A DNA stretch of 64,000 nucleotides from Lucinisca nassula (Eukaryota; Mollusca; Bivalvia; Lucinida; Lucinidae). The stretch covers positions 135,529,027 through 135,593,026 of the forward strand of contig OY757013.1 in the NCBI GenBank assembly GCA_963580285.1. Reading direction: 5' to 3'. Positions 19,961 through 31,145 of the stretch are shown piece after piece; position 1 is the first letter of the stretch, and every line of letters begins with the position of its first letter. The position numbers were made by a program, and so were the translations under genes. The notes beneath the pieces were generated by a model that was not told the DNA's origin, searched no databases, and saw nothing but the letters and a program-made list of their open reading frames with translations.

Positions 19961-21465
19961 TTTAAGAAATACAATTTTGATACAAAGTCACTTACAAAAA
20001 CACACACTACCTATTCACTTACAAACCCTTTCTCAAACCATGGATATCGTGTAAAGTTTAACGCAAACCTCAATGACACTATTATTTCACTGTATTGTCC
20101 CTTTTTACGAGAAACACGAACACCTTTCAACGGCAAACATTGCAGGACCAGATCATAGCAGTGCATTCACTATTTGCGAAATGTTCAGCCATTTATCAAA
20201 TGCATTTTTTTTTCTCCAAAAAAAAACACTCCTTTACCTATGCAGTTATTGTAGGTCCATATCGGGAAGAGTATGTGTATCGGGATCTACACCGTTTGTC
20301 ATGTAGTTTGTGAATTTGACCAGCTGAAACAATAAGCAGGTACTGGCTCATTCTGGTACCGTCACAATCCGTTAATGATAGCCGTTCTAACATTCTTTGT
20401 TGAGGGTCAATCAGTGGTTTTATGACATAGCACCACCCACTTACGTGCACGTACTATTATATATGCTAGATTACTGCCCATTTACATATAAGCCGGGAAA
20501 TATTCGAGGTAAGCATATGGAAACATTTTTTTACATACAAAGTGATGCGTCTTAAGTTGACGTGATCAATCTTGATTTGATTGTTAAACCTTCGTTATCG
20601 ACCATGTTAGAAAAGGATACGTATCAAATTAATAAATTCGATTTGTTTTGTTTGTTTCTTTTATCGAATACGTCGGACATTGGTGGCAAAAACTGCCCGT
20701 TTGATCACTGTCGAATTCGACACTGTCATAATCGTCGATAGTTCGCCTGTGGTAACGGGCGACCATTGATCGCCTCGAAACAGGTTCGACCTTGCATACG
20801 GATAAATAGTTTATAGAGATATAGAGCGTTACGACCGGCATGTAAAAAACGGCATCTCGATTAAACCAACGCTCTTTATTTGGGATATTAGTGACAGACT
20901 AACATACCAGGAGGCATGGATCCGCTTCAAGCGAAAATATGAAATACTATTTTTTGCTGTACGCAGATACAAATCTGAGTGCATGTAAATACATTACGAG
21001 CTTCCATGTCGGGATTGGATTAACATAAATACTATTTTTATACACACAGCGCAGAGCCTACGGGGAATGGGGACTTGACACCTGGCAGATTTTTCCGCCA
21101 TTTCTCAAAGGGAGACAAGGTTCGGGACTTCCTGTTTGCGTTTCTATAATCTATATATCTATATTCTGATACTGCGTCGGTCACATTTGACCATAAACTA
21201 CAATATAGGAGATGTTTTAAGGAGAGAATGGGTATTTAGAGACAGGTGAACAATAATATTGAGCATTAAGCTTCGCGTTATTTGATGAGCTCCGTCTTGA
21301 CTTGGAATATTCTACACAACGACAGATGGCGATTTCAGCCGAAATTCATACCCTTGTTTGGTTGAGATATTTGGCGAGCGCCTGTCTCGAGAATGCAGTT
21401 GGAGACATATAGATCAGGATGCATGCAGAATTATCAGACTGGCGGTTTTCTCTCAAAGGACATTT
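19961..21465. other. No recognised feature
   Basis: About 1.5 kb without a gene or repeat that I recognise. Short frames near 20073-20313, 20238-20450 and 20629-20841 overlap each other on both strands and show no domain. Confidence 0.5.
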
Positions 21466-21755
21466 TGTTTGGTTTTGTTTGAATTGAGGTTTAACGTCCC
21501 TGTCAACATTATTTAGGTCGTTTTTGAGACGTTGCTTCCAATTTTGTGGGACATTTACTCGACACCAGGATGACATGACATCTCAAGCCCTGCCGACCAA
21601 AGATATCAAAATGCTTATATGCACTGGACAGTTCCCTGGGCAGACTTAGTCCTTCCAAGCGGTTTACCAGTACTCATATATGTCCAGTTTCAGCTCTGCG
21701 TGAAAGCACCATGCAGCCCATTTATTTCTCCAAACACAGACGGGCAGGGGCGACT
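21466..21755 (-). mobile_element. SINE-like family C
   Basis: Seen on + as TTGAGGTTTAACGTCCCTGTC, GGTCGTTTTTGAGACGTTGC, ATGACATCTCAAGCCCTGC and GTTTCAGCTCTGCGTGAAAGC. On the minus strand the order is 5' body to AACGTCTC...GGGACGTTAAAC to a CAAA-rich tail. Nearly complete but lacks the middle TAAACC.ATTGGTTTC segment. Confidence 0.75.
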
Positions 21756-22588
21756 CTCAAAGGACATATGCATCGCTATGTGCAATAGCCAAGTACAGAT
21801 TTCCAAATAATTACAATCACATAAGGTTTTCATGCCAAATGTAATCGCTTTTGATGGAGCCCGCCAGTTTTAGGATATTTTCTGTTAGAATAATCTTTTT
21901 AGCGCGGGATAGTAGTTCCTTCCATTAGTGTTTAAGTTTATTTATTGTCCTTTGTTGATTTCCGATAGAATTTACAGCCCGTTGTATTGCGTTCCGTTTT
22001 CCTTTCTTTTCAGTTTTGATGGTGACACATTACTACATTTTTAGTTTAATATCTGAGCATTTTCCTTATAGAGGGCCACAGTCTCAAAATATTATTGTCA
22101 TCAAAATTATTATTTTTTTCTTGTAGACATTTTCAGACATGCACAGCAGATGTGTTATATATAAAATAGAAATTTATTTGCGTGTGTATCATGTGTATAA
22201 TGAAGACCAAATATAATATACATGATGCATCGTACTATTATGCTATACGCCAGTCTTACACTAGTCTTTTTCCAGTCGCAACTAACTCCTACCTACGCCC
22301 GCTTTACGTACTCCAATTTTCAGACAGTCGAACGCTGGACTTAGATACGACTACTGTACGTTTATCATATGACGTTGCGTCTGAGAGTGCAATAACACCA
22401 TGTAATATTTTCGATAATCCACTAGTTGATTACATATGCAAATTAGCTAGATAAGTCGCGTAACGTTACATGTACGACGTCCTTAGCGGCGTCGCGTTTG
22501 TTAACGGCGGTATATTGATATTTTTGTAAACAATCGTGAATAAAATGCGTTTTAAATGGCATATGATAAATAGAAGCTTGCATTCGTT
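21756..22588. other. No recognised feature
   Basis: AT-rich. A 90-codon frame at 22182-22454 has no recognisable domain or conserved neighbour, and I do not call it a gene. Confidence 0.45.
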
Positions 22589-22702
22589 CTCATGTATTAT
22601 GGAATTTATTAAACTCGTTGAGGAAAAGGGATAAAATGCTCGGCACAGCCTCGCGTTTTATCCCTTTTCCTCAATTCGTTTAATAAATTCAATAATACAT
22701 GA
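22589..22702. repeat. Near-perfect 114-bp palindrome (foldback element)
   Basis: Left arm from CTCATGTATTATGGAATTTA to GGAAAAGGGATAAAA, right arm from TTTTATCCCTTTTCC to AATAATACATGAG. The arms are about 48 bp with few mismatches, around a loop containing TCGGCACAGCC. It would form a long cruciform or hairpin. Confidence 0.9.
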
Positions 22703-23277
22703 GCACTCATGTAAGATCCTCTATGTAGTAGCTTACGTCAGCGCAAGCTACGTCTGCTTTATGAACTCGGCACCTGAACTCCAGTTCAGGCTTAGGGTAA
22801 GGTTGGGAGTTAGTAAAGCTAGCTTAAGCCAGCATTCCCTCGCACCCCTCGCCGTTAGTAATTTATCACTGGCAGTCCAAAAGCGGTGCTTTCTTTAAGG
22901 TTCTCTTTTACGCTGTGCGTGACTTTCTTGACGTCTTGTGTTTTTATGTTATTTTTCTTTCAACTTCAATATGTTATTCTAACACAGCGCGCCTATATAG
23001 GAGATGAAAAATGCCCGTGTTTTATTCGACAACAAATCACGGCAAGGAAGAGTGTGAGGAGTGACGTCATTAAAAAACTGCCAATTTATGACGTCACTAG
23101 TCGATTTCATTGGCGTTGGACGATGTAACGTTATTTTCTCGCATCGAAAACGTTAAAAAAGGATATGAAAGCATGTGTTTCAGTCGATAATTTTAGCGGG
23201 ATTTCTTCTAACAATGGCGAAAAGTTGTGAGATTTTGAAGGAAACAACAGCATTGCCTATTTTCAGCCTGTTAGAAT
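22703..23277. other. No gene; paired CRE-like sites inside
   Basis: Contains GC-richer stretches (22740-22860) and no recognisable frame. The 80-codon frame at 22886-23128 spans the CRE-like pair and lacks any known domain. Confidence 0.4.
23062..23096. promoter_or_regulatory. Two TGACGTCA palindromes (CRE-like), inverted pair
   Basis: TGACGTCA at 23062-23069 and again at 23089-23096, start points 27 bp apart, each within a mirrored AGTGACGTCAT / ATGACGTCACT context. This is the full consensus for CREB/ATF binding. Nothing shows that a promoter is nearby. Confidence 0.3.
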
Positions 23278-23836
23278 CGAAATAGATCAGCTCTAGTTTG
23301 TGATTTATTGAGTGATATTTACATTTCAAGTGTAAAGTCTAATGTAAGCCAAGTGCCGTCAGTCGAAACACTGGTCCTCTATGGGCGTTGGTGAAGTCAA
23401 CGCTTTTCGGCTCTTTGTGGAAAAAACAGCGTGTTAATGTTTTTCGGCTTTAAAAGTCGCCCTATAAGCATTTTTTCGCCCAATGATGAGGACAAAAGAA
23501 TGTAAATATAAAAAATAAACTTAATTTTATGCACTTCATGAAAGTATGAACGACAGTGGGTCGCTAGCAAAGTTTACATGAAATTCTGGGTTCATTTACT
23601 TTGCACACGACTCGTTGCGTTCATACTTTCATGAACAACAGAAAAATAAAAGGCATTTCATAAATAAATCACAATGTGTGGGTCAGTTGTAAGTAGACAA
23701 ACCACCCGCGCTACGCGATCGTGATTTGATCTACTTTACAACTGACCTCCAAACTTTGATTTATTACTCAACAAATCACAGTAAGAGTAGTTTAAGTCGT
23801 AGTACCAAAGTGTTAATCCAAGCTGATCTATTTCTT
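23278..23836. repeat. Cluster of nested inverted repeats
   Basis: Outer arms AATAGATCAGCT (about 23281-23292) and AGCTGATCTATT (23821-23832). Inside lie TTCATGAAAGTATGAACG (23535-23552) with its complement (23618-23635), and GTCAGTTGTAAGTAGA (23682-23697) with a near-complement TCTACTTTACAACTGAC (23730-23746). Copies of TGATTTATT occur in both halves. No frame. Confidence 0.75.
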
Positions 23837-24931
23837 AAGTGATATATATTTTTGTATAAGAACGGTTATCAGAGTTGGAACTTTCTGGGGGAAGACTCTG
23901 CCTTTCGTACATTTGTAAAGTAACATAAAACATCTGTTTATGTTTTGTCAATGTGATGTATTCGTATAGAGCAGGATGGAAGTAACTAAACCGTGTGTTG
24001 TCTTTATCATTTACTGCGCAGTGGTTGTTAGTTATATCTCAAATCTTAACAAAATTTGAACCCGAAGTTTCGTGTGCATTATTCAGAAATGAGAATATAT
24101 ATAAATGGTATACATACAAATATATACAAAATTTGGTCAAAGCAAAAGTACGTGAAAAGTTAAGACATGAAACATTTTGAAATGAGGGAGAAACTTGAAA
24201 TTTGAATGCAGTTTACCCGTCAGCTGCGGATTGGCGAAGTAGACGTCGTAACTTAGCTATCGTCCTTCGTGGTTGACTCAACGTCACTTAATGATACAGT
24301 GACCTTGGGTGATACAATGTGTTTATATTATGGACAAAAATTAAATCGCCATATTTAACTAAAATGCACTAAGAATGCAAATATTAATTCATACACAGAA
24401 GTCGTACTCTGTTTTTGTGTTGTTGTTGTTATCATGACTGATTGTTGAACGAGTAATGCAGCAGACACTCAACGATAAAACGTCGTTACAAGAACGTTTA
24501 AAACTTAGTTTAAACTTTGTTGTAACATTGATGCAACGTTGCGTGAATCTAGGGACGATGATGATTATGGTGATTTCGTGTATAACGACGCGTCAACCCT
24601 CCTACTGGGCAATAAGCGTCAATAATAGGTAAATAATCAAACTGTATGAGGATATTAAAAGTAAAAACGGTCGTGAATCTAGGGAAGCTGCAATTTATGC
24701 GACTCAGCTGTTTTGCTACTGTGTATGAATTTTCATCCTCAATTTGAACGAGGGGTTCATATTTTATAAAACCACTCAGTAGTTTTATTGCTGATCCATA
24801 ATGAGGCTGTCATTTCTTTGTCTTTTCTTATAATTGCATGGACACGAATTTGCATGTTGTTGGTGAAGCGTGTGGTGAAGCTTGTATCCTTTAACCCATT
24901 TTATACCGGAAACCCCAAAACTGGTATCCTG
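23837..24931. other. No recognised feature
   Basis: AT-rich, stop-dense. Nothing resembling a gene or a repeat family shared with the rest of the window. Confidence 0.5.
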
Positions 24932-24996
24932 GCGAACTATGCAGGCCCAGATCAGACGTCCCAAAACGTGGCGTCTGACCAGGGCCTACATTATTG
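24932..24996. repeat. Short palindromic repeat F, copy 1
   Basis: An imperfect foldback of about 65 bp: TGCAGGCCCAGATCAGACG on the left and GCGTCTGACCAGGGCCTACA on the right. Same layout at 53003-53069 and 55465-55531. Confidence 0.75.
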
Positions 24997-26261
24997 CACA
25001 AGGTTTAACTTCTCGTATTTTCTGAATATATTTAAAATGATAACACAACCAGTCACACCTAAATTTTGAAATTGCCGCCTGCCCCAGTTGTCTCTACATA
25101 AAGAGGGGTGTAGAGGGTATTCATGTCATTGTAAAGTCGATCAAATCAGTGGGGCGAGTGATCTGCCGAACTAAACTGACTGGGAATATGTGATTCATTA
25201 CACATTTTGTTAGAAGTAAGCTCGCAAACGCTATTGGATATAAATACGTGTTTGTAAGTTTTTTTTTGCAAAGCTTATATGCGAAAAAAACTGAAAAACG
25301 TTAAACCCGCAAGCTACGTCATTAAAAGGCAGCGTTTTTACGTTGCGGTCTACTGCCCAATGATGTGTTGCAGAATAAATCATAGTAAATTCCCATGGCG
25401 TAAATATTTGTTATAGAAATAACCAGTCTCGAGACACAGGAAGCATGCGGTAAATTACTTTACAAACGTATACGTTTGTCAAAAGTTAGAAATTCTATGC
25501 TATTTACTCCCCTATTTTTCTTCCAAATCGGCTTCTTTATAGACGTAATTGTCGGGTTGTTTTGATGCTGCAAGATGTACACAGCATTCTTCTAGGACGA
25601 TTTTCAGTTATAAATCATATTGTCTTAATTGGACCCAACCCGGAGCTGAGCGAGGATCGGGGTATGATCAGTTATTGTCTGGGTATGAAAATATTCAAAT
25701 ATATCTAGGTATCAATATTACATTTTGTCGAGACCTTGGAAGCTGTTTTTGGAACGTCTGCTACAAACCCACAAGATGGCGACATAAGTAATAGTCACGT
25801 GATGTTTTGATATATCAAACCCTCAATGTAAATAGAGGACCGCACCGTACTGCTCTAAGACAACGTTCGTCATTGGTATATGGTAGATCTATACGGTTTG
25901 CATCTGAGTTTTTATAGTATGCTTTAGCTGTATATGTGTACACGACCACCACATGAAAATATCTGTGCGCCGTACCATTGTACAAATAACACAAACCCAT
26001 GCAACAGCCGTATAACTTGCAGTGAGTATTTGACAGGGTCTCTAATCCTTATCTAGATTCAATTGCATGCTTAAGGCATGTTCGGTACCAGCTGCCATGT
26101 ATAATTAGTGGTTAATCGTACTACTTTTAGTTTACTGAGGTATTGTTTTTTCACTGTTGAGATAGGGATCAGCCATTTCAAAGTAGGAGAAAGTTATGTT
26201 AAAATCTTCCAGCTAGGGAAAGTTAGGTCACTGAACCGTTACATTCTGTAGCTGGGGTCGT
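24997..26261. other. No recognised feature
   Basis: No supportable gene. The frames near 25549-25791 (+) and 25815-26000 (-) are short and without known domains. Confidence 0.5.
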
Positions 26262-26336
26262 TGTGTGTGTGTGTGTCGGGGGTGGGGTGGGGTAGGGGTA
26301 GGGTGGTAGGGGTAGTGGAGGGGTAAGGTAGTACTC
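26262..26336 (+). repeat. GT microsatellite followed by G-rich tract (G-quadruplex candidate)
   Basis: A short (GT)n run leads into successive G-runs of 3-5 separated by T or TA (GGGGGTGGGGTGGGG then TAGGGGTAGGG). Four or more G-runs with 1-2 nt loops meet the usual quadruplex pattern on the plus strand. Confidence 0.75.
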
Positions 26337-26904
26337 AAGTTATTATCATTCTCGTTGTCTATGTCGGTCAGTCTACAACTTGAGTGCCGTTAAGCTTTCC
26401 AGCCGTATATAAGCTTTGGTTATATATAAACTAAAAAGTGTGGAAAATGAAAATCTACAACGTTAGGAAGTAGATAGAGACACCCAACTAAAAATACCAT
26501 CTCGGCACTTAGATTAATGAAGAAATGGATAGATAAATAAAATGAAAGTAACTAAAACCTAAAATAAATTTAAAAAGGTAAAAGGCTAAGGTTGTTTACA
26601 TAAAAATTGGAGGAAAATGGGTGTTTTTTTTTTTTTGAAAAATAACCCGTGCAATAGCACTCCCGGTATCACAATGGTGTTAGCGAAGTGCAAGCACTCC
26701 CTTTTACAGGAGCCGTAGTGAGCTGTGGTGTCAGTCCTTTCTTAAGGTAATGAGTCAGCCAAATACAGTACTTTTGTATTAGTATGGAGTTAAAGGTCAA
26801 ATTCTTGAAATATACACATTTCAAGAGGTGCATAACATCTGAATAGAAGTACACCTTATTAGGGGAACCATGGTGAGCTGTTCTGCGGTCCAGTCAGGTT
26901 AGAA
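26337..26904. other. No recognised feature
   Basis: AT-rich with a T-run near 26625. No gene recognised. Confidence 0.5.
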
Positions 26905-27112
26905 ACATATCAAGGTAATTTTTGGAAATTAATAAGGTGGGTCTAAGCACTTAGCCCTGGGGGACACTAGAAACAAAAAAAATAATGTGTTCAGTAAGGG
27001 AGAGCTGAGTGATACCACGGTAATTTTTGGAAACGAATAATGTGGGCCTGAGCACAGTGCCCTGTGGGACAAAAATGAATGTGTTCAATAAGGGAGGGCT
27101 GAGTGATACCAA
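26905..27112. repeat. Two-unit direct repeat, about 105 bp
   Basis: GGTAATTTTTGGAAATTAAT...GTGTTCAGTAAGGGAGAGC recurs as GGTAATTTTTGGAAACGAAT...GTGTTCAATAAGGGAGGGC, each ending CTGAGTGATACCA. It borders the mariner relic and supplies the first codons of the open frame there. Confidence 0.8.
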
Positions 27113-27139
27113 GCAAATGATATCCAACATACACTCAAC

Positions 27140-27803
27140 GTCAAATCAACGTCGAAGCAACGCTGAAAACACACATCACTTTGAGCCAGAGACGAAAAGA
27201 CATTCCATGCAATGGAAGCACCCTGGATCGACCCCTCCAAAGAAGGCAAATGTCGTCTCCTCTGCAGGGAAGGTGATGGAATCAGTGTTCTGGGAAGCCA
27301 AGGGTATTATATTCATAGATTACCTTCAAAAGGGCAGAATAAAGAATTAGAAGTATTATGCAGATCTGCTAAAACAATTGCGAAAAGCAGTTCAGGCTAA
27401 ACGACCCGGGAAATTGACAAAAGGGGCCTTGTTCCATCAGGACAATGCGCCTGCTCATAAAGCGGTTGTCGCAATGGCTGCTGTGCATGACTGTGGCTTC
27501 ACACTTGTCGATCACCCTCCGTATTCTCCTGATCTAGCTCCATCAGATTATTTCCTGTTTCCAAACATGTAAAAGCACTTCGCTGGGCAGGATTATCGGC
27601 CAGATGAGGAGGTGATAGCTGCTGATGAGGAGTTTTTTAGGGACCAAGATGAGACCTTCTATACCACTGGGATCCAAGGACTCCAGCATCGCATGAGGAA
27701 GTGTGTGGACAGGAAAGGAGACTATGTTGAAAAATTAGGCACTTTCAGGATGGGCAAACCATTGGTCAGGCTCAGAACTCTTCAGCCTACCCTCGTACTA
27801 TGA
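27140..27803 (+). pseudogene. Mariner (DD34D) transposase relic
   Basis: A single frame from the region of TKRHSMQWKHPGSTPPKK to the C-terminus, with two nonsense codons (TAG 27348-27350, TAA 27570-27572) and no frameshift. Catalytic triad: Asp in IFIDYL, Asp in FHQDNAPAH and Asp in PDLAPSDYFLFP. There are 34 residues between the second and third, as in mariner DD34D enzymes. C-terminal GDYVEK is also typical. The N-terminal DNA-binding helix-turn-helix half is missing; the upstream frame is unrelated repeat. The 3' end (about 27768-27803) carries AGAACTCTTCAGCC then TACCCTCGTA, plausibly the right terminal repeat next to TA. A dead copy; the enzyme would have catalysed cut-and-paste transposition into TA. 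Confidence 0.9.
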
Positions 27804-27861
27804 GTTTTAATCTCAATCAAAAGTCTAATCGCAGATTGTTGGTAATCGTTAGAACTACCTG

Positions 27862-27962
27862 CATCGAGGTTTTAAGTCCCCGACAACCGCTGGTACATGT
27901 ACAAGTCATTTTGGAGACGCTGTTTCCGATTTTGTGGGTCTTTTACCCGACGTTGAGATGAA
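27862..27962 (-). mobile_element. SINE-like family C, 3' fragment
   Basis: Seen on + as CGAGGTTTTAAGTCCCCGAC, GGAGACGCTGTTTCCGATTT and GACGTTGAGATGAATTGACA, where it is cut by a minus-strand PLE tail. Confidence 0.65.
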
Positions 27963-27971
27963 TTGACATAT

Positions 27972-28290
27972 TAAAAGTAGAAGTAAAACAAAGGTCAGGA
28001 ATCGATACAATTAACATACTCCACCCATCATAGACACCAAAGGGAAAGAAACACAAACATGAAGCGACCAGTCCATAATGGAAATCTAAACAAAAGATGG
28101 CCATAAGGACAGTTAATTTCCCACAAAATGGCCAGATAGCCATCCAAAATAAAAAGACACAAGTGATACACACAGTGAGTAGTAACAAACAACAACATAA
28201 ATAAACCGCCACAGAAGAACCGCCTTGGAACGGTCAGTGGAAAGAATTCCACTGGGGGGGGGGGGCTTAAATCGATTTTACGCCCACCGA
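27972..28290 (-). repeat. PLE tail, 5'-truncated
   Basis: From the reverse of AAATCGATTTAAGCCCCCC, with a G13 run near 28252, to terminus GACCTTTGTTTTACTTCTAC (27972). The frame 28028-28294 (-) is open as in other young tails. Its 5' edge at the poly(C) run suggests reverse transcription stopped there. Confidence 0.85.
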
Positions 28291-28339
28291 CCAAGAAACC
28301 GCAAGGGTTTAAATAGCGGTCTCACTTTAGCAGGCTTTT

Positions 28340-28450
28340 ACATTCTAAGCGGTTAACGAGTAATCAAGTTTGGTCGGTTTCAGCTCTGCGCGTGAGTACT
28401 ATGCAGGCAAATCTATTTCTTCAAGCCCCCGTGGGCGAAAGCGAGCGTCG
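28340..28450 (-). mobile_element. SINE-like family C, 5' fragment
   Basis: TCTAAGCGGTTAACGAGTAAT, GGTCGGTTTCAGCTCTGCG and TTTCTTCAAGCCCCCGTGGG match the family's 5' part, read on the minus strand. Confidence 0.55.
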
Positions 28451-28454
28451 GGTC

Positions 28455-28640
28455 TAGGTTACCATGAAATATAGTGTGGGTACTCTAAAGCACAACCACA
28501 ACGGGGCGCTTCTAACGAGTACCCTCAATCTCTATTTTACCCCCCTCACTCAACCCCAAACCCAAACTAAAGACTATACTATAGCAAAGCGGTCAGTTTC
28601 GAGGGGTCTTCATATCAGTGCATGGGCCTTGTATAAGTAA
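28455..28640. mobile_element. MITE A/B fragment, diverged
   Basis: GTGGGTACTCTAAAG, GGCGCTTCTAACGAGTACC and a degraded GTTTCGAGGGGTCTTCAT block point to this family. Ends are not identifiable. Confidence 0.45.
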
Positions 28641-29395
28641 TTGGCTAATTATAAGCGAAATGGCATGTTATGTGCCATACCTTCAACAACGATACTACAG
28701 AGATACATGTAAGCGTCTTTTTCATCTATTGCCGTGACATGTCCACAGTTTAAGACGAAAATTTCAATGTGCGATGTCTAAATATTCATCTCAGAAATAC
28801 GACAAAATGTGCGAACATTGCAGAATTCGAGCAATTGTGACAGGATTTTTGTTGTAAGAACTTCGTACGATTTTTCTTAGACGCAAAAACGTCGCAAATG
28901 CTTTGATGAAACTGGCCCCTGGTGTTAAAACGGATGACCTCCGATCAATACAGGATAGCCAATTAATACTGGCTTTTATAACAATTAAAGTTCGACTGAT
29001 TTTTCTTCTGCGCACATATTGCGAGACATGCGTTTTTCTTGACTCATTTATTTCCTTTAGCAGTTAAATGTTATCCGTTGGGAACACGCAATGCGCTTAA
29101 AACTCAGTAAGAAAAAATCTGATTGATACATTCACACTTCCGAAATATTTTTGAGTTCCCTTGACAATGTTATAACTAATTATATAAGGTAGTATAGACG
29201 TTTTTTTTTACTTTAAGCCTAAAACAAGATCTTTCAAAAGACGTATGTAACTTGTTCAGTCCGCGTGGAGTATTTCTTACTTCACAATCCCTGGGAACAC
29301 ACAAACACATTTAGTGACGAAACAACAACGAGTATTCTACAGCATCAAATAATTAAATATCTAAATATAAAGTAAATTAACAGTCTTACTGAAAA
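28641..29395. other. No recognised feature
   Basis: AT-rich, no gene. The 74-codon minus-strand frame at 28791-29015 has no known domain. Confidence 0.5.
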
Positions 29396-29705
29396 CATGC
29401 ACACCTCATATTTTCCAGTTCTGTGGTGTATTCCTTGCTTCCAAATTGATAACCCTTTTATAGATCATATTTAACGTCACTACAGCTGGTGTCTGGGAAT
29501 GTAAAAAGTCTCCCTGCCCTACATCATAGTGTAGTTTGTATTTTCTTGTCCTTTGGGATCATTGATCCCATTGTGGAATATTGAAAATACTTGAGGGTCA
29601 CCGATGAGGCCTAATTGGCCGAAACTGGCTAGACTGGCCCAGAAAACATGCACACTTCATATTCTCCAGTTCTGTGGTGTATTCCTTGCTTCAAAAGGAT
29701 GCCCC
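29396..29705 (+). repeat. Repeat family D, diverged pieces
   Basis: CAGTTCTGTGGTGTATTCCT occurs at 29417 and 29666. Between them are CTACAGCTGGTGTCTGGGAA, CATAGTGTAGTTTGTATTTTC and GTCCTTTGGGATCATTGATC, which match family D order. Confidence 0.65.
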
Positions 29706-29749
29706 TTTTATAAAACATATTTACTCTCGTGTTGGGTTGATAACTTGCA

Positions 29750-29925
29750 TGGAGCTTCCACGCAGAGCTGCAACCAACCACACTCGAGATCTGGTTAACC
29801 GATTGGAAGGTCTTTACCTGCTTAGGAGACGTGGTTTGAGTCGACCGTCTCCTAACACCTTAGCGGTGTCTTCGTACCGACTTGAGATGTCTGTTCATCT
29901 CAGTGCCGGAAACAAGCCCATCAAA
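29750..29925 (+). mobile_element. SINE-like family C, diverged
   Basis: GAGCTTCCACGCAGAGCTGC, ACTCGAGATCTGGTTAACCG, a rearranged middle, then GACTTGAGATGTCTGTTCATC and CAGTGCCGGAAACAAGCCC. The 3' tail segment is lost. Confidence 0.55.
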
Positions 29926-30289
29926 GACAATTTAAGAATTTACTAAAGTTTCCTCTTTCAAAATTACAGAACATTGAAGCATTTAATATGAAAACAATAT
30001 CCAGAATGCTTCTTACAATTAAAGAAATTTAATTCAAACAAACTTCATTTATAAATTATTGCATATACATATGTCAAAACCAAAATAATATAACTCACTG
30101 GCCTTATTTTCTAATCTCGGAAGTGTCTAGTCCTGCACCAACAATTCAGATCCCACAAATAGTATTATTGTCTAGTTATCCACTTTTACACTTATTTATA
30201 AAATGAAATCGAATGTGGATATCTATTTTTACCATGACTAATTCGATCTTGCTCTTGAGTCCCTCGAGAATTCAGCTTACATTACGAAA
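29926..30289. other. No recognised feature
   Basis: AT-rich spacer with no gene or repeat that I can name. Confidence 0.5.
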
Positions 30290-30553
30290 ACTCACCAGTA
30301 CAACATAGTGCATTTTTCACATCTCCAAAATGACTACTTTCTGATGAAAATCCTTGATATTTTTCTTATAAATGCTCAAAACATAGGTTGTGTGTGCTCG
30401 TTAGAACCGCCTCATTGAAGCGGTTCTAACGAGTACCCCCAACCTATGTCTTAGAGCAGAAATAAGAAAAATAATGAATACCCCCGAAAACCCCAGTTTT
30501 CTCTATATAAAGTGGGGTTTAGGGGGTCTTTATTTCACGGGCTTTTTAATGTA
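30290..30553 (+). mobile_element. MITE subfamily B, complete
   Basis: Left end CATTACGAAAACTCACCAG, then CACATCTCCAAAATGACTAC. Central palindrome GTTAGAACCGCCTCATTG with GAAGCGGTTCTAACGAGT, then CCTATGTCTTAGAGCAG, TATATAAAGTGGGGTTTAGG and a degraded right end. Its left end is intermediate between A (CGAAAAC) and B. Confidence 0.85.
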
Positions 30554-30669
30554 ATAAAAATTAAAATACATACTTTGGGAATTTAAGCCTGCACCACCGT
30601 ATATCATGTAATTTCACTCAAGATAAACCAATCTGAATAAGTTTGAACACTGATATGAGTTTTCAGGAT

Positions 30670-31145
30670 TTCAGTTTTCTGGTCCTTTGGGATCATTGAT
30701 TTCGTTTTGAATTGTTTTTGGGGTGGAGTTCTGCTTAAGCCGACGCTGGGGGCGTGGCCGGTGTTGCGCATTTCGGTGCTGGTCGTGAACAGACTCAATC
30801 ATGCAGGTTTTGCTGTTTTCGATTATTTGGTGTATTCTTTGCTTCCGAAGGATCTAACTTAAGAACTTGTTTATTTTCGCGGCGGCCGGTGTTGTGTCGT
30901 GTGGCGGCCGTAAAACGTCCCCCACATACATCATCATAGTGCAGATTATATTTTCAGGTCCTTTGGGATCATTGAATTCGTTCGTTTTGAATCGTTTTGG
31001 TGTGGAGATCTGTTTAAGCCGGCTGGGAGTTGGGGGGGGGGGGGCGTGGCCGGTGTGTTGCATTTCGGTCATGAACAAACACATTAAGGCCATGTCTGCT
31101 GTTTTCGTTTATTTGGTGTATTCTTTGTTTCCAAAGGATCTATTT
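30670..31145 (+). repeat. Repeat family D, two tandem units
   Basis: Units at about 30670-30870 and 30880-31145. They share TCCTTTGGGATCATTGA, GTGGAGTTCTGCTTAAGCCG/GTGGAGATCTGTTTAAGCCG, GGCGTGGCCGGTGTTGC and TTTGGTGTATTCTTTG. A G-run near 31035 interrupts the second. They are in the same orientation as 19186-19702. Confidence 0.8.

Noticed and set aside
26262..26336. Interstitial telomeric repeat
   Set aside because: The G-runs are irregular and do not form (TTAGGG)n.
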